Assembly: GCA_965153355.1 (NCBI GenBank)
Contig: OZ231127.1
Coordinates: 59,706,001-59,770,000, forward strand
Direction of reading: 5' to 3'
DNA length: 64,000 bases
Source of the DNA: Flaccisagitta enflata
Lineage: Eukaryota; Chaetognatha; Sagittoidea; Aphragmophora
Shown: one piece after another, positions 1-21,186 of the stretch
Layout: each line of letters starts with the position of its first letter
Numbering within the stretch: position 1 is the first letter of the stretch
The notes under the pieces: generated by a model
The model's input: the letters and a program-made list of their open reading frames with translations, nothing else
Databases searched by the model: none
What the model was told of the DNA's origin: nothing
Translations under genes and position numbers: made by a program

Positions 1-115
1 CTGAGAGGGCAGGGGGCGCGGATGGACGGATGGATGGACAGACGCACAAACAAAAGTCCCCCTGTGTTCTACAGGACTTTGTCTGATTCAATACCATTGA
101 AAGCAGGGCAATGAG
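1..115. mobile_element. Truncated GCAGCGGCCCC-family element
   Basis: It contains the family's right-end block (ctgtgttctacaggact) and, near 105-135, the flank block with cgctgaccac seen at the other copies. The left part lies outside the window. Confidence 0.5.
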
Positions 116-159
116 TATCGCTGACCACATATTGCCCTTGGGAGACCTGTTTGGCCTGT

Positions 160-590
160 TTTTGCGCAGCGGCCCCAAAGGGGACAAAGTCCTATAGAAT
201 ACAGGGGGAGTTTTGTTCGTCCATTTGTCCATCCGTTTGTCCCCCCCAGGCCCTCTCAGGCCTGAGATCTGCCCTCTCAGGCCTGAAATCTGCCCTCTCA
301 GGCTTGAAATATGCCCCCTCAGGCCTTGAATCTGCCCCCTCAGGCCTTGAATCTGCCTTCTCAGGCCTGAAATCTGCTTTCTTAGGCCTGAAACCTGTCC
401 TCTCAGGCCTAAAATCTGCCCTCGCAGATTTCAGGCCTGAGAGGGTAGATTTCAGGCCTGAGAGGACAGATTTCAGGCCTTAGAGGGCCAGGGAGGGAAT
501 GACCGACAGATGGAGGGACGGATGAACAAAAGTCCTTCTGTGTTCTACAGGAATTTGTCCATTTTGGAACCGCTGCCCTGCTTCCTCTTA
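160..590. mobile_element. GCAGCGGCCCC-family inverted-repeat element with internal palindrome
   Basis: The left end is gcgcagcggccccaaagg and the right end gaaccgctgccctg, with the shared gttctacaggaa block just inside. Between about 250 and 480 it is filled with ~20-bp repeats ctctcaggcctgaaatctgc, which switch to the reverse orientation near 425, making a large palindrome. Confidence 0.7.
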
Positions 591-1002
591 TTCCAATTTA
601 TAACCATGAAACCACCTCTGGTGCCCCTTCCTGGCCCCCCTGATTGACTGGGCAAAAACAAAGCGCCAGAGGTTGGTCAGAGGAAGTGACAAAAGCAGTC
701 TGATATTTATGCAAAAGTGACAAAAAAATGAAAATATCTGCAGTTTAGTAACTTATATGAATATATAGAGAACTATAACTTTTCTAAAAAGGCTAAATGT
801 AATGATTTTTCAATGAGCAAAAAGATCAATAATCATGTCACTAGACTGCATGAATTTCAGGCTGTCTGGTAGATCGCCTTCTGTTCATTGCTGAACAAAA
901 AGCATCATTTTTGATGCATCCTTTATCTCTAAAAGATGGTATGTCCCTAAAAGGGTAGTAACATCCGTGATGTGTAAGGGGTGTAGATGTCTGTGTAATT
1001 CT
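590..1002. other. Non-coding AT-rich stretch
   Basis: No reading frame, splice signal or clear repeat was seen here. Confidence 0.5.
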
Positions 1003-1242
1003 ACAAGGCCGGATACACGGCTACTAAGGCCTTGCGGGTTTGGCCGTGAGAAGGCCGAGGCTTGGTTTTCAGGCCAAACCCGAAATTCGGTTTTGCCTTC
1101 AGACCCGACTTTGTTTTCAAAAAAATTTTGGTTTTATATTATTCCTTCAATCAACTCATCTCAATTCCTTCAATCAACTCATCAAATCTTATTTTCTCAC
1201 CATTATGATAATAGCATGTGTGAATGTGTATGTTTAAGTGTA

Positions 1243-1324
<82 letters not shown>

Positions 1325-1890
1325 TGTGTCTCAAGCACCGGCAGCCTCTGCCTCTGATGATGTTTCCCAAAGTGGATTCAAAAATTTGGGCAAACTTCTG
1401 TTCTGCATTTGCACTGCATGCTCCATCATGATATTACAAGTTTTTGTATTATTTTTTTCTTCTTTTTTTAGTCACCTTTTTTCTCAGATTTTTTGCTGTG
1501 TCAGTGTATTTGTGTCTGTATGTGTTTATGTATGTATGCGTTTGTTTTTTTCCCTTTTTATGCTCAATTTTTCTCCTATTTCTTATCTCTCTGACCAATA
1601 ACCAAACATCTTTTTGTCACTATATTTACTTAAAAAACCGATATAAACCCGTCATAAACCCGATGAAAGGTTTTGAGGTATTCCGAACCCGAACCGAAAC
1701 CGTGGAAAAAAACGCCATACGCAAGGCTAAGTTGCGTGCGGGTGGGCAGAGGTTGTATTTGAGGTCACTTGAGCAATTGGGCAGGAGCAGCAAGGCCAAA
1801 GACCGCAATAAAGAAACATGAAAAGTAAAGTGTGATGGACGGATGAACCGACAAAGCGAGGTATAGTCGCGTAGCACGTGTCTAGAAACG
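1003..1890 (+). mobile_element. Hairpin-ended element, variant R, interrupted
   Basis: The left end (acaaggccggatacacggct) is at 1003. The body resumes at about 1735 (gcgtgcgggtgggcag, ggccaaagaccgcaa, aaagtaaagtgtgatggacg), and the right hairpin agtcgcgtagcacgtgtct is at about 1867-1886. A TG microsatellite and other sequence sit between. Confidence 0.5.
1235..1326 (+). repeat. TG microsatellite
   Basis: About 45 TG units, slightly interrupted at the ends. Confidence 0.95.
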
Positions 1891-2199
1891 GAGCGCGCGA
1901 CCATTGCCCCGATGGGCTTGTTCTTTTTGTTGTTTCCTTCTATTTCTATTCTTTGGCCTCTTCTTTGGACTCACATTCTATGCAACAAACTGTTTTTAAT
2001 TTTTGGTGTTTACCCCTCTGCTTCTTTGAGCTTAGGAGAAGGGGCATGGATAGTACGTTGATTCAGCCTGAAAAAATCTCAAATACCGTCATGTATCAGA
2101 CGCTCCATGGATTAGACATGGCAAACTGAACTGAAAATTCAAATCTTGCAGTCTTAGCATGACGGAACCCTTAGGCGCGGTGAAACCTATGTTTGAGCT

Positions 2200-2860
2200 C
2201 AAGATAAGAAAGGGGCTTGGATTAGGTTATAGAGGCTAGGATTAATTACTAATGAAGGGATTAGGTTGTTACCAGGATAAGGTCTCTGAGGCTTGGATTA
2301 GGTCGCTTAGGCTGGGATTAGGTCAGTGTGGCTGGGATAAGGTCAGTTAGGCCAAGAGAAGGTCACTCGCTGAAGGCAGGATTAGGTTGCTAAGACAGGC
2401 ATTAGGTTGCTGAGACAGGCATTAAGTTGCTGAGGCTGGCATTAGGTTACTGAGATTGGAATTAGGTTGCTGAACCTGGAATTAGGGCGCAAAGGCTGGT
2501 ATTAGGTAAGGCCACTAGTAGGTCACTGAGGCTATAAGGTTGCTATGATGATTGTGAGTTTGCTGATGATGGTATTAAGTTGTTGATGTTGGTGTTATAT
2601 TGCTGAGGCACGGATAAGGTGTCTGAGGCTGGCATTAGGTTGCTTAGGCCAGTATTAGGTCACTGAGGCCATCATTAGGTCGCACAGGCTTAGATTATAT
2701 CGCTGAGGCCCCAATCAGACAGCTGAGGCCCAGATTAGGTTGCTTAGGCCCAGATTAGATCATTGGCGCTGGCAGGAGATATCTGAGGCCAAAATGAGAA
2801 GACAGAGGCCAGGATTAGGTTGATGAGGCTTGAAAAAGGTCCCTGAAGCCACCCTTTAAT
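2200..2860 (+). repeat. ~20-bp minisatellite, ggattaggttgctgaggct type
   Basis: About 30 degenerate units. Units differ at several positions, so the array is old. Confidence 0.8.
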
Positions 2861-2959
2861 CTATGTTCCATCTCAGTTTCTCAATCCAACACATCAAGAG
2901 CTAAGTGGATAAATTTGTTTTGTTTTAGTCATGAATTATAATATTGATTTCTTTTGAAC

Positions 2960-3725
2960 AGTAGCCCTGGAGGGCCTGACAACCTCTGATTCCACACAGG
3001 ACAAATTTCTTTAAATTCTGTCTGTCCATCTGTTTGTCCATTCACCCCAGCAGCCTCAAAACAGGCCTCTCAGTTCAGACCGCAAATGAAGTCCTGACCC
3101 TAGATGGACCCCATGTAAGACCTTTCAGACCCTAAATTAGGCCCCTCAAACCCCAAATCAGGCCTCTAAGACCCCAAATTAGGCCACTCAAACTCCAAAT
3201 TAAACCTCTTTAGCCTATCAGACCCTAAATCAGGCCACTCAGACCCAAAACTAGACCTCTCAGACCCCAAAATAGGCTTCTCAGACCCCAAATCAGGCCT
3301 CTCAGACCCTACATCAGGCCACTCAGACCCTAAATCAGGCCTCTAAAACCCCAAATCAGATCTTCAGATTCCTATTAGACCTCTCAGACCCATAATTAGA
3401 CCTCTCAGACCCAAAATCAGGCCTCTCAGACCCAAAATCAGACCTTAAGTCTCAAAACCATTCCTCTTAGCCCCATGAACATCACATTTGTCCATCACCT
3501 CCAGGCCCAATTCACTCCTCTCTGGCCTCAAATAAGGCATCCAAGACCTCAAATCAGTCATCACAGACCTCAAATCAGGGCTCTGGCACCAAAATCAAGT
3601 CTTCAAGATCCCACATTTGTCCAGTGTAGAATCATAAGTCATCAGCCCCTCCAGGGCCGCTGCCCCTCTCATCATCTCATTCCCACATACATAAACTTAG
3701 GGGCATCGGGTACCGCTGACCATGA
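2960..3725. mobile_element. Degenerate GCAGCGGCCCC-family element with ~20-bp internal repeat
   Basis: The right end (ccagggccgctgcccc) and the flank block (ggtaccgctgaccatg) match the family. The interior 3060-3460 is tandem cagaccccaaatcaggcctc. Confidence 0.55.
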
Positions 3726-3963
3726 AACACTTCTGCGACTTGTGATTATGAGGGCAAGCATAATAGGAAAATGAATGAAGTATGAAATGTGTTGTATTTT
3801 CTTTAAGAATTTAGAATACTGCTGGTTTACCCGTGGTTAGGGAGCATATTCATCTATGACTGCCAAAGGATCAAAATCCTTACAGAGCATACTGTGAGAA
3901 AATTGTAGCACATTCGATTTTCCTAAATGTCCTCTGTTTGAAATATTCACATTCCAGCAAAAC
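3726..3963. other. Fragment related to the 60-kb MITE interior
   Basis: Sequence around 3880-3905 (cttacagagcatactgtg) resembles the interior of the MITE at 60.0-60.6 kb. Nothing coding was seen. Confidence 0.4.
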
Positions 3964-4230
3964 AAGGCCAACACCTATGATTTGTGTGCGAGACATACAA
4001 AATCACTATCATAATAATAATGATAATAATTAAGATTAACTAGAATGATAAAAATGATTAAAAATGACTTAGAATGACTTAGAATGACTTAGAACAACTT
4101 AGAATACCCTCAAATGACTTATAATAATAAAATTGAAAAAAGGTGATAAAAATGATAAAGTGTGACGGACCAACTGACCAACCAACAGACGGACAAAGCG
4201 GGATATAGAGTCGCGTGCACGCCACCAAAA
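3963..4230 (+). mobile_element. Hairpin-ended element, variant Q
   Basis: It starts caaggccaacacctatgatt with gtgtgcgagac and holds tandem aatgacttag units. It ends gacaaagcgggatatagagt, cgcgtgcacgcc. Same layout as the copies at 12.06, 18.47 and 52.22 kb. Confidence 0.7.
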
Positions 4231-4599
4231 AAAGAGCTGTTCCTGTGGCAGCTGCCTATAATATTTTTTTTTTTCTCTCTAAAATTCACTTGAGCAGCCT
4301 TAGTTTTTCCCCATTATGCTTGCCCGCATCATTTCGAGTCTAAACGTACCTTCCTACAATCTCCAATGATCTGGTAAACAAAACTGACTGACACAGAATG
4401 TATTTGGAGAAGTAAAATTTCCAAAAAAAAAATAAAAATGGTTTCCTTCATTTCTTTGAATGTTCTGCGCCTAAGGGTTTAGGATTCTCACTGCAATGAG
4501 ATTTGAACTTGTGAATCAATTCACGGAGATCTATAAAATGAGCTATTGATCATGGTGGGAAGATAAAAGCAACATATTCTGACTCAACGTAATGGATAG
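4231..4599. other. Non-coding AT-rich stretch
   Basis: Poly-T runs and AT-rich sequence; no gene or clear repeat was seen. Confidence 0.5.
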
Positions 4600-5880
4600 G
4601 GGGCAAAAATGAATGATTTTTTCTGCAGACATCTGTCTTATCATAGACTACTCAGCCGCAAAAAAATTGGGGATGGGGATGTCATTTAATATGAGTTACA
4701 CCCCAAAAACAGCTTAAAAAATTCAAAATATTGCATTTTTTGCCATTTTAAACCAAAAATTTTTAGCTTAAAGCGTGACAGAAATGAATAAATTTTTGGG
4801 AGGACATCTGTCCTATCGTGGACAATTATGCCACAAAAAATTTGGGGATGGGGATGTCGTTTAATATGCGTTACACCCCAAAAACAGCTTAAAAAATTCA
4901 AAAAATCGCATTTTTTGCCATTTTAAACCAAAATTTTTGTGCTTAAAGCTTGACGGAAATGAATAAATTTTTTGGGGGACATCTGTCCTATCATGGACTA
5001 CTATGCCACAAAAAATTTGGGGATGGGGATGTCTTTTAATATGCGTTACACCCCCAAAAATAGCTTTAAAAAGTCAAAAAATCGCATTTTTTGCCATTTT
5101 AAACCAAAATTTTTGTGCTTATAGCGTGACGGAAATGAATAAATCTTTGGGGGGACATCTGTCCTATCATGGACTACTATGCCAGAAAAAAATTGGGGAT
5201 GGGGATGTTGTTCAATATGCGGTACACCCCAAAAACAGCTTAAAAAATTCAAAAAATCGCATTTTTTGCCGTTTTAAACCAAAATTTTTATGCTTAAAGC
5301 ATGACGGAAATAAATAGATTTTTTTAGGGACATCTGTCCTATCATGGACTACTATGCCACAAAAAATTTGGTGATGGGGATGTTGTTTAATATGGGTTAC
5401 ACCCCAAAAACAGCTTAAAAAATTCAAAAAATCATATTTTTTGCCATATTAAACCAAAATATTTGTGCTTAAAGCGTGACGGAAATGAATAAATTTTTGC
5501 GGGGACATCTGTCCTATCATGGACTATTATGCCACAAAAAATTTGGGGATGGGGATGTCGTCTAATATGCGTTACACCCAAAAAACAGCTTAAAAAATTC
5601 AAAAAATCGCATTTTTTGCTATTTCAAACTAAAATTCTTGTGCTTAAAGCGTGACGGTAATGAATAAATTTTTGGGGGGACATCTGCCCTATCATGGGCT
5701 ACTATGCCACAAAAAATTTGGGGATGGGGATGTCGTTTAATATGCGTTACACCCCAAAAATGTGGCAAAAAATGCCAAAAAATGGCATTTTTTGCAGTTT
5801 TTTTGGTAACTATTTTTTTAGAGACTGTGAAATCCAAAAATTTTGGTTGGTTATGCTGCAGGGACATATTCCACACCTTT
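4600..5880. repeat. 175-bp tandem satellite, about seven units
   Basis: The block acatctgtcctatcatggac recurs at 4629, 4804, 4979, 5155, 5330, 5505 and 5680, every 175 or 176 bases. Each unit also has ggggatggggatgtcgttta and atcgcattttttgcc. Units are highly alike; the last diverges after 5760. Open frames here are repeat translations. Confidence 0.95.
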
Positions 5881-5909
5881 TTGCGACAATTTTGGAGTGA
5901 CTTTATTCA

Positions 5910-6422
5910 TACAGTAGATGTCGTCTAGACTTGGAAATACGGGGGAGCTCATAACCTGAGCATCAGTATAGCGAGGGGACTGATATTTTGCTGATGTAAT
6001 ATATAGACCCTAAGGGGTTGACGATGGGGTGTCGCATCCCCCTACGGCTTACCCTAGGAAAAAAACTTCAAGTATAAAATTTTAGGATCAATCATTTTTT
6101 TTGCAGAATTTCAGCTTCATCCATTTGCTTATAGTGCAAAACCAGTCTGGGATTCGAACTTGGAACCTTTGACTAAACAAACTGATCAAGATAAACCTGA
6201 AGTCAAGTGAGTTAACCACTACACCAATTCCAGGAGCTGATTTAATCAAGCGAATTTGATTTAGTATATTCAAACGAATTTTCTACTAACAGAGCTGCCA
6301 TACCCCATCGTCAACCCTATAGGACATAAGCATTACACACACACAGTTTCATTTCATTTGCACAAATAGTAATTAGGATATGAGGGCCCCCGTATTTCCA
6401 AGTATAGACGACATCTACTGTA
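5910..6422. mobile_element. TA-flanked MITE, CAGTAGATGTCG ends
   Basis: The terminal inverted repeats of about 40 bases start tacagtagatgtcgtctaga and end in its near-complement, flanked by TA. The CAGT start and TA duplication fit the Tc1/mariner superfamily. The ends match the 60-kb MITE. No transposase frame. Confidence 0.8.
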
Positions 6423-7084
6423 TCGACTAAACGTTACCTTTTTGAGACACTTGTAGCTAACCGTTTCTGAATCATTTCCAGTGATTTTGCTACATTTAGA
6501 GATTTTCAACTCGAGCGTGACCGACCGACCAACCGACTAACCAACCAACCAACCGAAAGACAGAGCTAGTTATAGAGGTGCTCTGGCGCACCTAAAAACG
6601 TGACTTGGCTTTGACCGTGTTCCCAACCTGTGTCTTTGAACTATCTAGAAACCTTTAACGGCATAAACTAAACTTAGCGAACAAACCTTAAACAAAAACA
6701 GAACAAGCCCGACCAGGGAACGATGCGTCCGGGCTGTGTCTTTACGTGTATGATAGGTGGAACAATATCCCTCACTACACCCAAACTGAAAAATATGGAA
6801 GAGGGCCTTGTGAGCCCTCACTGACTAGTTACGCGCATCACTCCTAGTACTGAACATTTGAAATATATAGAGAGACAGATGGACGCTCTGACAAATGAAA
6901 TGACAGAGTAGTAAAGGAGGCACTCAAAACATGTTTGTCGATCGTTTAAATTCAGTGTAGAATATCACCGTGGCCAAACACAACCAAGAAACACGGCTTT
7001 TGCACAGGCGTAACTCACGGGCCGACTGACGGACGACCGACCAACGGACGGACAAACCCTCTTACAGAGATGCGTTCCTGACTG
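6423..7084. other. Hairpin-end fragments
   Basis: 6510-6600 holds a gacc/aacc tract followed by the hairpin aggtgctctggcgcacct then aaaaacg. 7015-7095 holds a gacggacg tract followed by gatgcgttcctgactgacgc. These look like right-end remnants of the hairpin-ended superfamily. No gene. Confidence 0.5.
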
Positions 7085-7200
7085 ACGCATAAAAAAAACA
7101 AACAAACAAACAAAAACAAAAACAAAAACAAAAACAAAAACAAAAACAAAAACAAAAACAAAAACAAAAACAAAAACAAAAACAAAAACAAAATAAACAA
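7085..7200 (+). repeat. CAAAAA microsatellite
   Basis: About 18 units of a hexamer, caaaaa. Confidence 0.95.
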
Positions 7201-9749
7201 ACTAAACGAACGAGAAAGAAATCGATTTCCCTTTCCAATTGACTCGTCACAAGGCGAAGGGAAGATTTTTGAAGCACGACAGCAGCGGAGAGACGGCGGA
7301 GAAAAAAAAAAAACGAAAAAAAAAAAAATCAAAAACAGAAGAAAGATGACATCGATAATTGTAAGAAAAAAAAATCAACTGAATGTCTGACAATCGTTTG
7401 ATGAAGGGGAAGAATGTGAATGTCAACGAAGGGGACGAAACGACATTGGGAACGTCTACCGACAAATGACAAATGACAAATGACATTTCAAGACAAAGAC
7501 GGTCCCCCCGCACATCTCGTCGACTGACGTGGAAAGAAATCAGTTACATTGTCTTTTTACTTGTCTAGTCATAGAAAAGTCACGAAGAGAACAATACTGA
7601 TGATATGACGAAGCTGACGTCATCCGCGCCGGTCATGTTATAGAGAAAACGAAAACGAAGCAGATGATAAATCGCATAACGCCAATAACATGCTGATAGA
7701 TAAAGGTCTGGCAGATATGACATTTCAGCCTGATATAGGATGAATTGTTGCACATGATGTTGACATGATGTCACATACAACAAAAGAGGTGACGATAAAG
7801 AAGTGATTATGCGAAGACGATAGAGAGGTGAAAATGCATTCACGATGAAAAGCTGTCAATGCCTTTGCAATTACGATAAAGCCAGTCTTCAAAACAAATT
7901 CGTCTCAATCTAGGCACTTTATCATCTATGCTGCAGTTGTATGAAATGATCATGGATTAGAGAAGATATTTCTTTCACGACTACGGCAATCAATTTTTAT
8001 ATAACTGCAGCATAAATGACAGAGAGCAAAGATCAAGTCGAATTGATTTTGCGAGTACATTGTGTTTTAATTGTGAAAATAGAATGTGAACAGTAGTTTG
8101 AAAATGAATTTCTCACCCAATATGAGCCCGGCCTAAATTGAAGACTCTTCACTGAAGAGATGATGATTCAATGACGATTAAGAGGTGGCATAATGCAATT
8201 ACAACTAAGAGGTGAGAAATGAGGCTGCAATGTAAATCAAATGAAAGAGACAATGAGGATGACAATTGCAACAACGAGCGTGACATATTTATTATAATGA
8301 TTTGTTTCTTACTATCGTATCATCGTATTTGGCAAGTGTCACGCTTTGGCAGCAAGCAAGGGTGCCCGACTCTCCAACATCTTAAGAGTAACCAGGCTTG
8401 AGTTATGGCTTTGAACTATGAATCAATGGTTTGATGTCATCCCTAACAGTCAGGTGTACATTGTCAAACCTATTTTTGAGACACTCGTGACCCCTAGGGG
8501 GCCCTTAATTAGGGTCAAGTGGTCAAATTTGGCTTGTCTCCTGCTTGTCTCCACATGAAAAGTGCAAGCAGAAGCAATCAAAAAATGTCTAAATGGACCG
8601 TATCATGACTCCTTATCATTTATCATTAATCACTTGAAACGTACAAAAAATTTGTTTGAGCTCCGTTGACAATAAGTTCCTTAAAAACGGTTTTCTAGCG
8701 TTCAGTACACCCTCTCTATTTTTGAGCAAAATTTCACTCAGATCACAGTATAATAATTATTATTTTTTAAAACTTAACTTTGCTTCATAGTTAAGCATAT
8801 TATGTTTGTTTGTCTGGAAGACAACTACTTGAAGGGCATATTTCCCAAATTTCATGTTTCCAAGTGGCTCCAAAGCGGCTCAGTTGCATTTTTTCTAGAG
8901 CGTATCAATTCGCGCACACCCCCAGATTTGTTCCTAACGCATACCTAACGCTTAAGATATGCCACTATGGCGTGAAAACGACACAATTTACACAAAATCT
9001 GATCACACCACGTGAAAGAGCGTGAAATTTTGAATCTACACTGAAAATTTCAAGTCTTAACTACCAGACGTTTGGTCACACTAAAATTTTACATTTTTTT
9101 GGACCTGAAGTGTGAACAGAATTGATACGCTCATCGACGGCTCATTGTAGTTAATTCTTTGTTTCCACACAGCGCTCCTCACACAAATGCGCGATGCTTT
9201 TGTGTCTTAATTTGATAAAATTTCTTAAAATTAAAATTGGCATATCTCAGGAACTGTTCGAGCTAGCCCATTGAAATTTTGCATGGTTATCACCTAGACC
9301 AAAAGGGTCTTTTGCTTCAATTCTGATGCGACCTACAGAATGTCAAGCAGTCCAACCAGACCAACCAGCCTACCAGATAAAAAATGAAAAAATAGCATAA
9401 CTTCTAAAGTAATTGTCCGATTTGGTTGAAATTTTTCATGAAGCTTCCTTTAAAGGTACCTCGTCACTGGCATAAAAAAGAGCTTGAGGAAAAAATATTT
9501 TCTTCTGACAGCCCACCCAGCCAGAAATGGTACTTATAGAGATTTTTTTAAAAAACTAAAAAAATTCAAAAAAATTTCAGAAACATGTTCTCACATGTTT
9601 GCTTGAACCTTATCAATAAGAATTTTACTGTCATATTGATTTCTTAGTTGTATTTAGCTAAATTTTCTAGTGATAAAATTGCCAACAATATCTATCTAAG
9701 CCTAATTTGCATGAAAAATGAGCTTACTTAAGAAAATCCGTCATCCATC
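7201..9749. other. Non-coding stretch, old repeats
   Basis: No convincing exon on either strand. A short inverted repeat (gagcgtatcaattc at about 8897 and its complement at about 9119) and wording such as gttgaaatttttcatgaagc suggest old repeat fragments. Confidence 0.5.
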
Positions 9750-9785
9750 ATCCATCCATCATCATCATCCTCATCATCATCCTCC

Positions 9786-9846
<61 letters not shown>

Positions 9847-9885
9847 CATCCTCATCATCATCATCATCATCATTATCATTTCTTT
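9750..9885 (+). repeat. CAT microsatellite
   Basis: About 40 catcat units with cct interruptions, just beyond the stop of the secreted gene. Confidence 0.95.
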
Positions 9886-9899
9886 ATCATCGTCGTTCA

Positions 9900-18370
<8,471 letters not shown>

Positions 18371-18435
18371 TTTCGGTAAAAGGCGAGTCTCGTTTAAAAG
18401 TTACCGATGAGTAAATCAGTTAATACAGCGGTTTA

Positions 18436-18452
18436 AAATCTATAAACGCGTT
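18436..18452 (-). promoter_or_regulatory. Possible TATA-like element of the secreted protein gene
   Basis: The minus strand reads CGTTTATAGATTTTAAAC about 70-80 bases upstream of the ATG. It is AT-rich and TATA-like, but no transcription start is known; this is a guess from position and composition only. Confidence 0.25.
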
Positions 18453-18556
18453 GATAATGCAGTAGCAAGAAAACAAGGCCAACACCTATAAGTCGCGTGC
18501 GAGACAAAGATAACAGAATTGACCTGACTCCTTATTGTATAACTTTATTGGCTTAA

Positions 18557-18785
18557 TCCAGACTTAGACCAGACTTAGACCAGACTTGGACCAGACTTAG
18601 ACCAGACTTAGACCAGACTTAGACCAGACTTAGACCAGACTTAGACCAGACTTAGACCAGACTTAAACAACTTAGACCAGACTTAGACCAGACTTAGACC
18701 AGACTTAGACCAGACTTAGACCAGACTTAGACCAGACTTAGACCAGACTTAGACCAGACTTAGAGAGGACTTAGACCAGACTAGA
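18557..18785 (+). repeat. 11-bp minisatellite accagacttag, first array
   Basis: About 20 near-perfect units. Confidence 0.95.
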
Positions 18786-18907
18786 GTTGGGAGAACTTAT
18801 GTCGTGACTGTCGGAATCGACAGTCACACCCCATAGTGTCGGTCATTCGACATCAGGGTCAAAAACCGTCACGACCTACTCACTGACAGACAAGGAGAAG
18901 GGAAAAG

Positions 18908-18909
18908 AA

Positions 18910-18988
<79 letters not shown>
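18908..18988 (+). repeat. GA microsatellite
   Basis: About 40 units. Confidence 0.95.
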
Positions 18989-18991
<3 letters not shown>

Positions 18992-19640
18992 ACAGACAAA
19001 CACAGACAGAACTATTTGTTTGTATCCTGGATTACCTTCAAATTTTGTTTTTAGCCAACGGACAAGTCTCTTTCTCAGTCCATTTGTTTCCGTTGTTGTC
19101 TAAAACAAGTCTTAACAATTTTTTTCTGCGTGCAAAAGCACGTCTTTCAGAGGTTGTGTCCGTTGGTTGGTTGGTAAGCTGGAAACTCTTTCATTCTACA
19201 ATCTAAACGGCGCCTATGATAGCCTACTTGGCCTTGTTCATTGGCCATAATCCTCTCATTGAGCTTTGAAAACGAGACCAGATACACGACCAATAAGTAG
19301 TCGCTTGCAGGTGTGTGGACAGGAGCAGTACATGGAAGGGCGGGGGCCGTGATCACTATGACTCAGATCAGCCCAGCTAAAGAAAATTCCCATACCCAGC
19401 CTCTAACCACCCAGCAACCACCCCAAAAGGCTCAAACCGCCTTCGCGTGATGTGGCTAGGCAAGGGCAGTGATGCATAGAAATTTCGCGTAACCAACCAT
19501 CCTTCCTTCCTACCAAGGCACACACCCTCTTATAGATTTTCTTAGGAAGCGACTAAAAAGAGGAAGAAAACCTCCAGTTCCTATTAACTTGTTTCTTGTA
19601 AACATAAAGGAAAAAGGTTACAAACATAACATTCATTTAT
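18989..19640. other. Non-coding stretch with hairpin-end fragment
   Basis: 19440-19560 holds gcgtaaccaaccatcc, then ctcttatagattttcttagg and gcgactaaaaag, a degenerate right end. No gene was seen. Confidence 0.45.
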
Positions 19641-19980
19641 TCAATCGTTCATTCATTTATTCATTAACTCATTTGTTCATTCATTTATGCATTCACTCAT
19701 TCATTCATTCATTCATTCATTCATTCATTCATTCATTCATTCATTAATTCATTATTTCATTTAAAAATAACATTCATTCATTTACTCATTCATTCATTCA
19801 TTCATTCATTCATTCATTCATTCATTCATTCATTCATTCATTCATACATTCATTCATTTCTTCATTCATTCATTCATTCATTCCTTCATTCATTCATTCA
19901 TTCATTCATTAATTTATTCATTTATTCATTCATTCCTTCATTCATTTATTCTTTCATTCATTCAGGCATTCATTAGAACA
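19640..19980 (+). repeat. TTCA microsatellite
   Basis: About 80 attc/ttca units with scattered substitutions. Confidence 0.95.
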
Positions 19981-20220
19981 TTCTTTTTTAATACGCGAGG
20001 CATACCTCAGTAACTGAGATTGAGACATTCTGAGACTGGGAGGGAACCAATTTACAAAGAGCATGTCATGCAGTCTGCTGCATAATGCACATATAAAATG
20101 GAAGCGGCATGATGGCAACGACATTTAGCGGTAGAGTCGATGTCGAAACTTATGTGAAGACATTTGAGGGAAACAAAACTTGGGATAACCAATTGGTTTT
20201 TAGCTAGGCTTGATGATCTC

Positions 20221-20548
20221 TAGACCAGACTTGAACAAGACTTAAACCAGACTTAAACCAGACTTAAACCAGACTTAAACCAGACTTAAACCAGACTTAA
20301 ACCAGACTTAAACCAGACTTAAACCAGACTTAGACCAGACTTAAACCAAACTTAAACCAGACTTAAACCAGACTTAAACCAGACTTAAACCAGACTTAAA
20401 CCAGACTTAGACCAGACTTAGACCAGACTTAGACCAGACTTAGACCAGTCTTAGACCAGACTAAGACCAGACTTAGACCAGACTTAGACCAGACTTAGAC
20501 CAGACTAAGACCAGACTTAGACCAGACTTAGACCAGACTTAGACCAGA
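20221..20548 (+). repeat. 11-bp minisatellite accagacttag, second array
   Basis: About 30 units; the first half is mostly accagacttaa and the second half accagacttag, suggesting local homogenisation. Confidence 0.95.
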
Positions 20549-20816
20549 CCAATGACCTAAAATGACCCAAATAACTAAAGATGACTTAAAACTACTTGAA
20601 ATGCCCAAAAACAACACATATGGCTTAAATGAAGAAAGTGACTTAAATGATCAAAAATGACCAAAAATGACTAAAAGCAACAAAAAATGACCAAAAACAA
20701 CAAAAAAATGACTCCAAATAACTCCAGATATCCCAAAATGACCAAAAACAACGCAAAAAAGCTAAGTGTTACGGACCGACGGAGCGGGTTGTAGAGTCGC
20801 GTGCACGCGACTAAAA

Positions 20817-21186
20817 AAGATCAATTGCGACCATATAACTTATAAGGGTCAATCTCGTCGAAACTTAACATTTCAAAACTACAAGTTATTATATACGGCA
20901 CTTTTAATAATCATTCCATTCGAAAAATAACAAAAAAGAGTGATATGGCATTACTTTCCTCGGGAAATTTCCTGTACAATCCAATGGGAGATCTGTGACT
21001 TTTTTGAAAAACGTCACAGGGAGTGTGACAAATCCGTGACATTGCGTCACAATAGCAAATGACTCAACAAATTCCCAACCTCCCTGGCTTAAGCCTGCCT
21101 GTCTTTTTTTTTCACAGAAAGTTTCATCTGTCTCAGCCTTGGGGCCTGGTCGTTGATTCTTTTTTTTCCTTTGCCAAGAATGTTCA
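20817..21186. other. Non-coding stretch
   Basis: AT-rich, no exon or clear repeat seen. Confidence 0.5.

Larger units (their letters stand above)
18473..20816 (+). mobile_element. Hairpin-ended element, variant Q, long and interrupted
   Basis: Left end aacaaggccaacacctataa at 18473. Right end tgtagagtcgcgtgcacgcgact region at about 20790-20811. Two arrays of accagacttag (18557-18785 and 20221-20548) lie inside. The 18786-20220 stretch between them holds GA and TTCA microsatellites and looks like later insertion. Confidence 0.55.

Noticed and set aside
2200-2860. TTAGGTT-like motifs suggesting telomeric DNA
   Set aside because: The unit is ~20 bp and degenerate, with no pure telomere hexamer run.
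18557-18785. Short regular repeat resembling a CRISPR or telomere array
   Set aside because: An 11-bp unit without spacers, inside a mobile element; an ordinary minisatellite.
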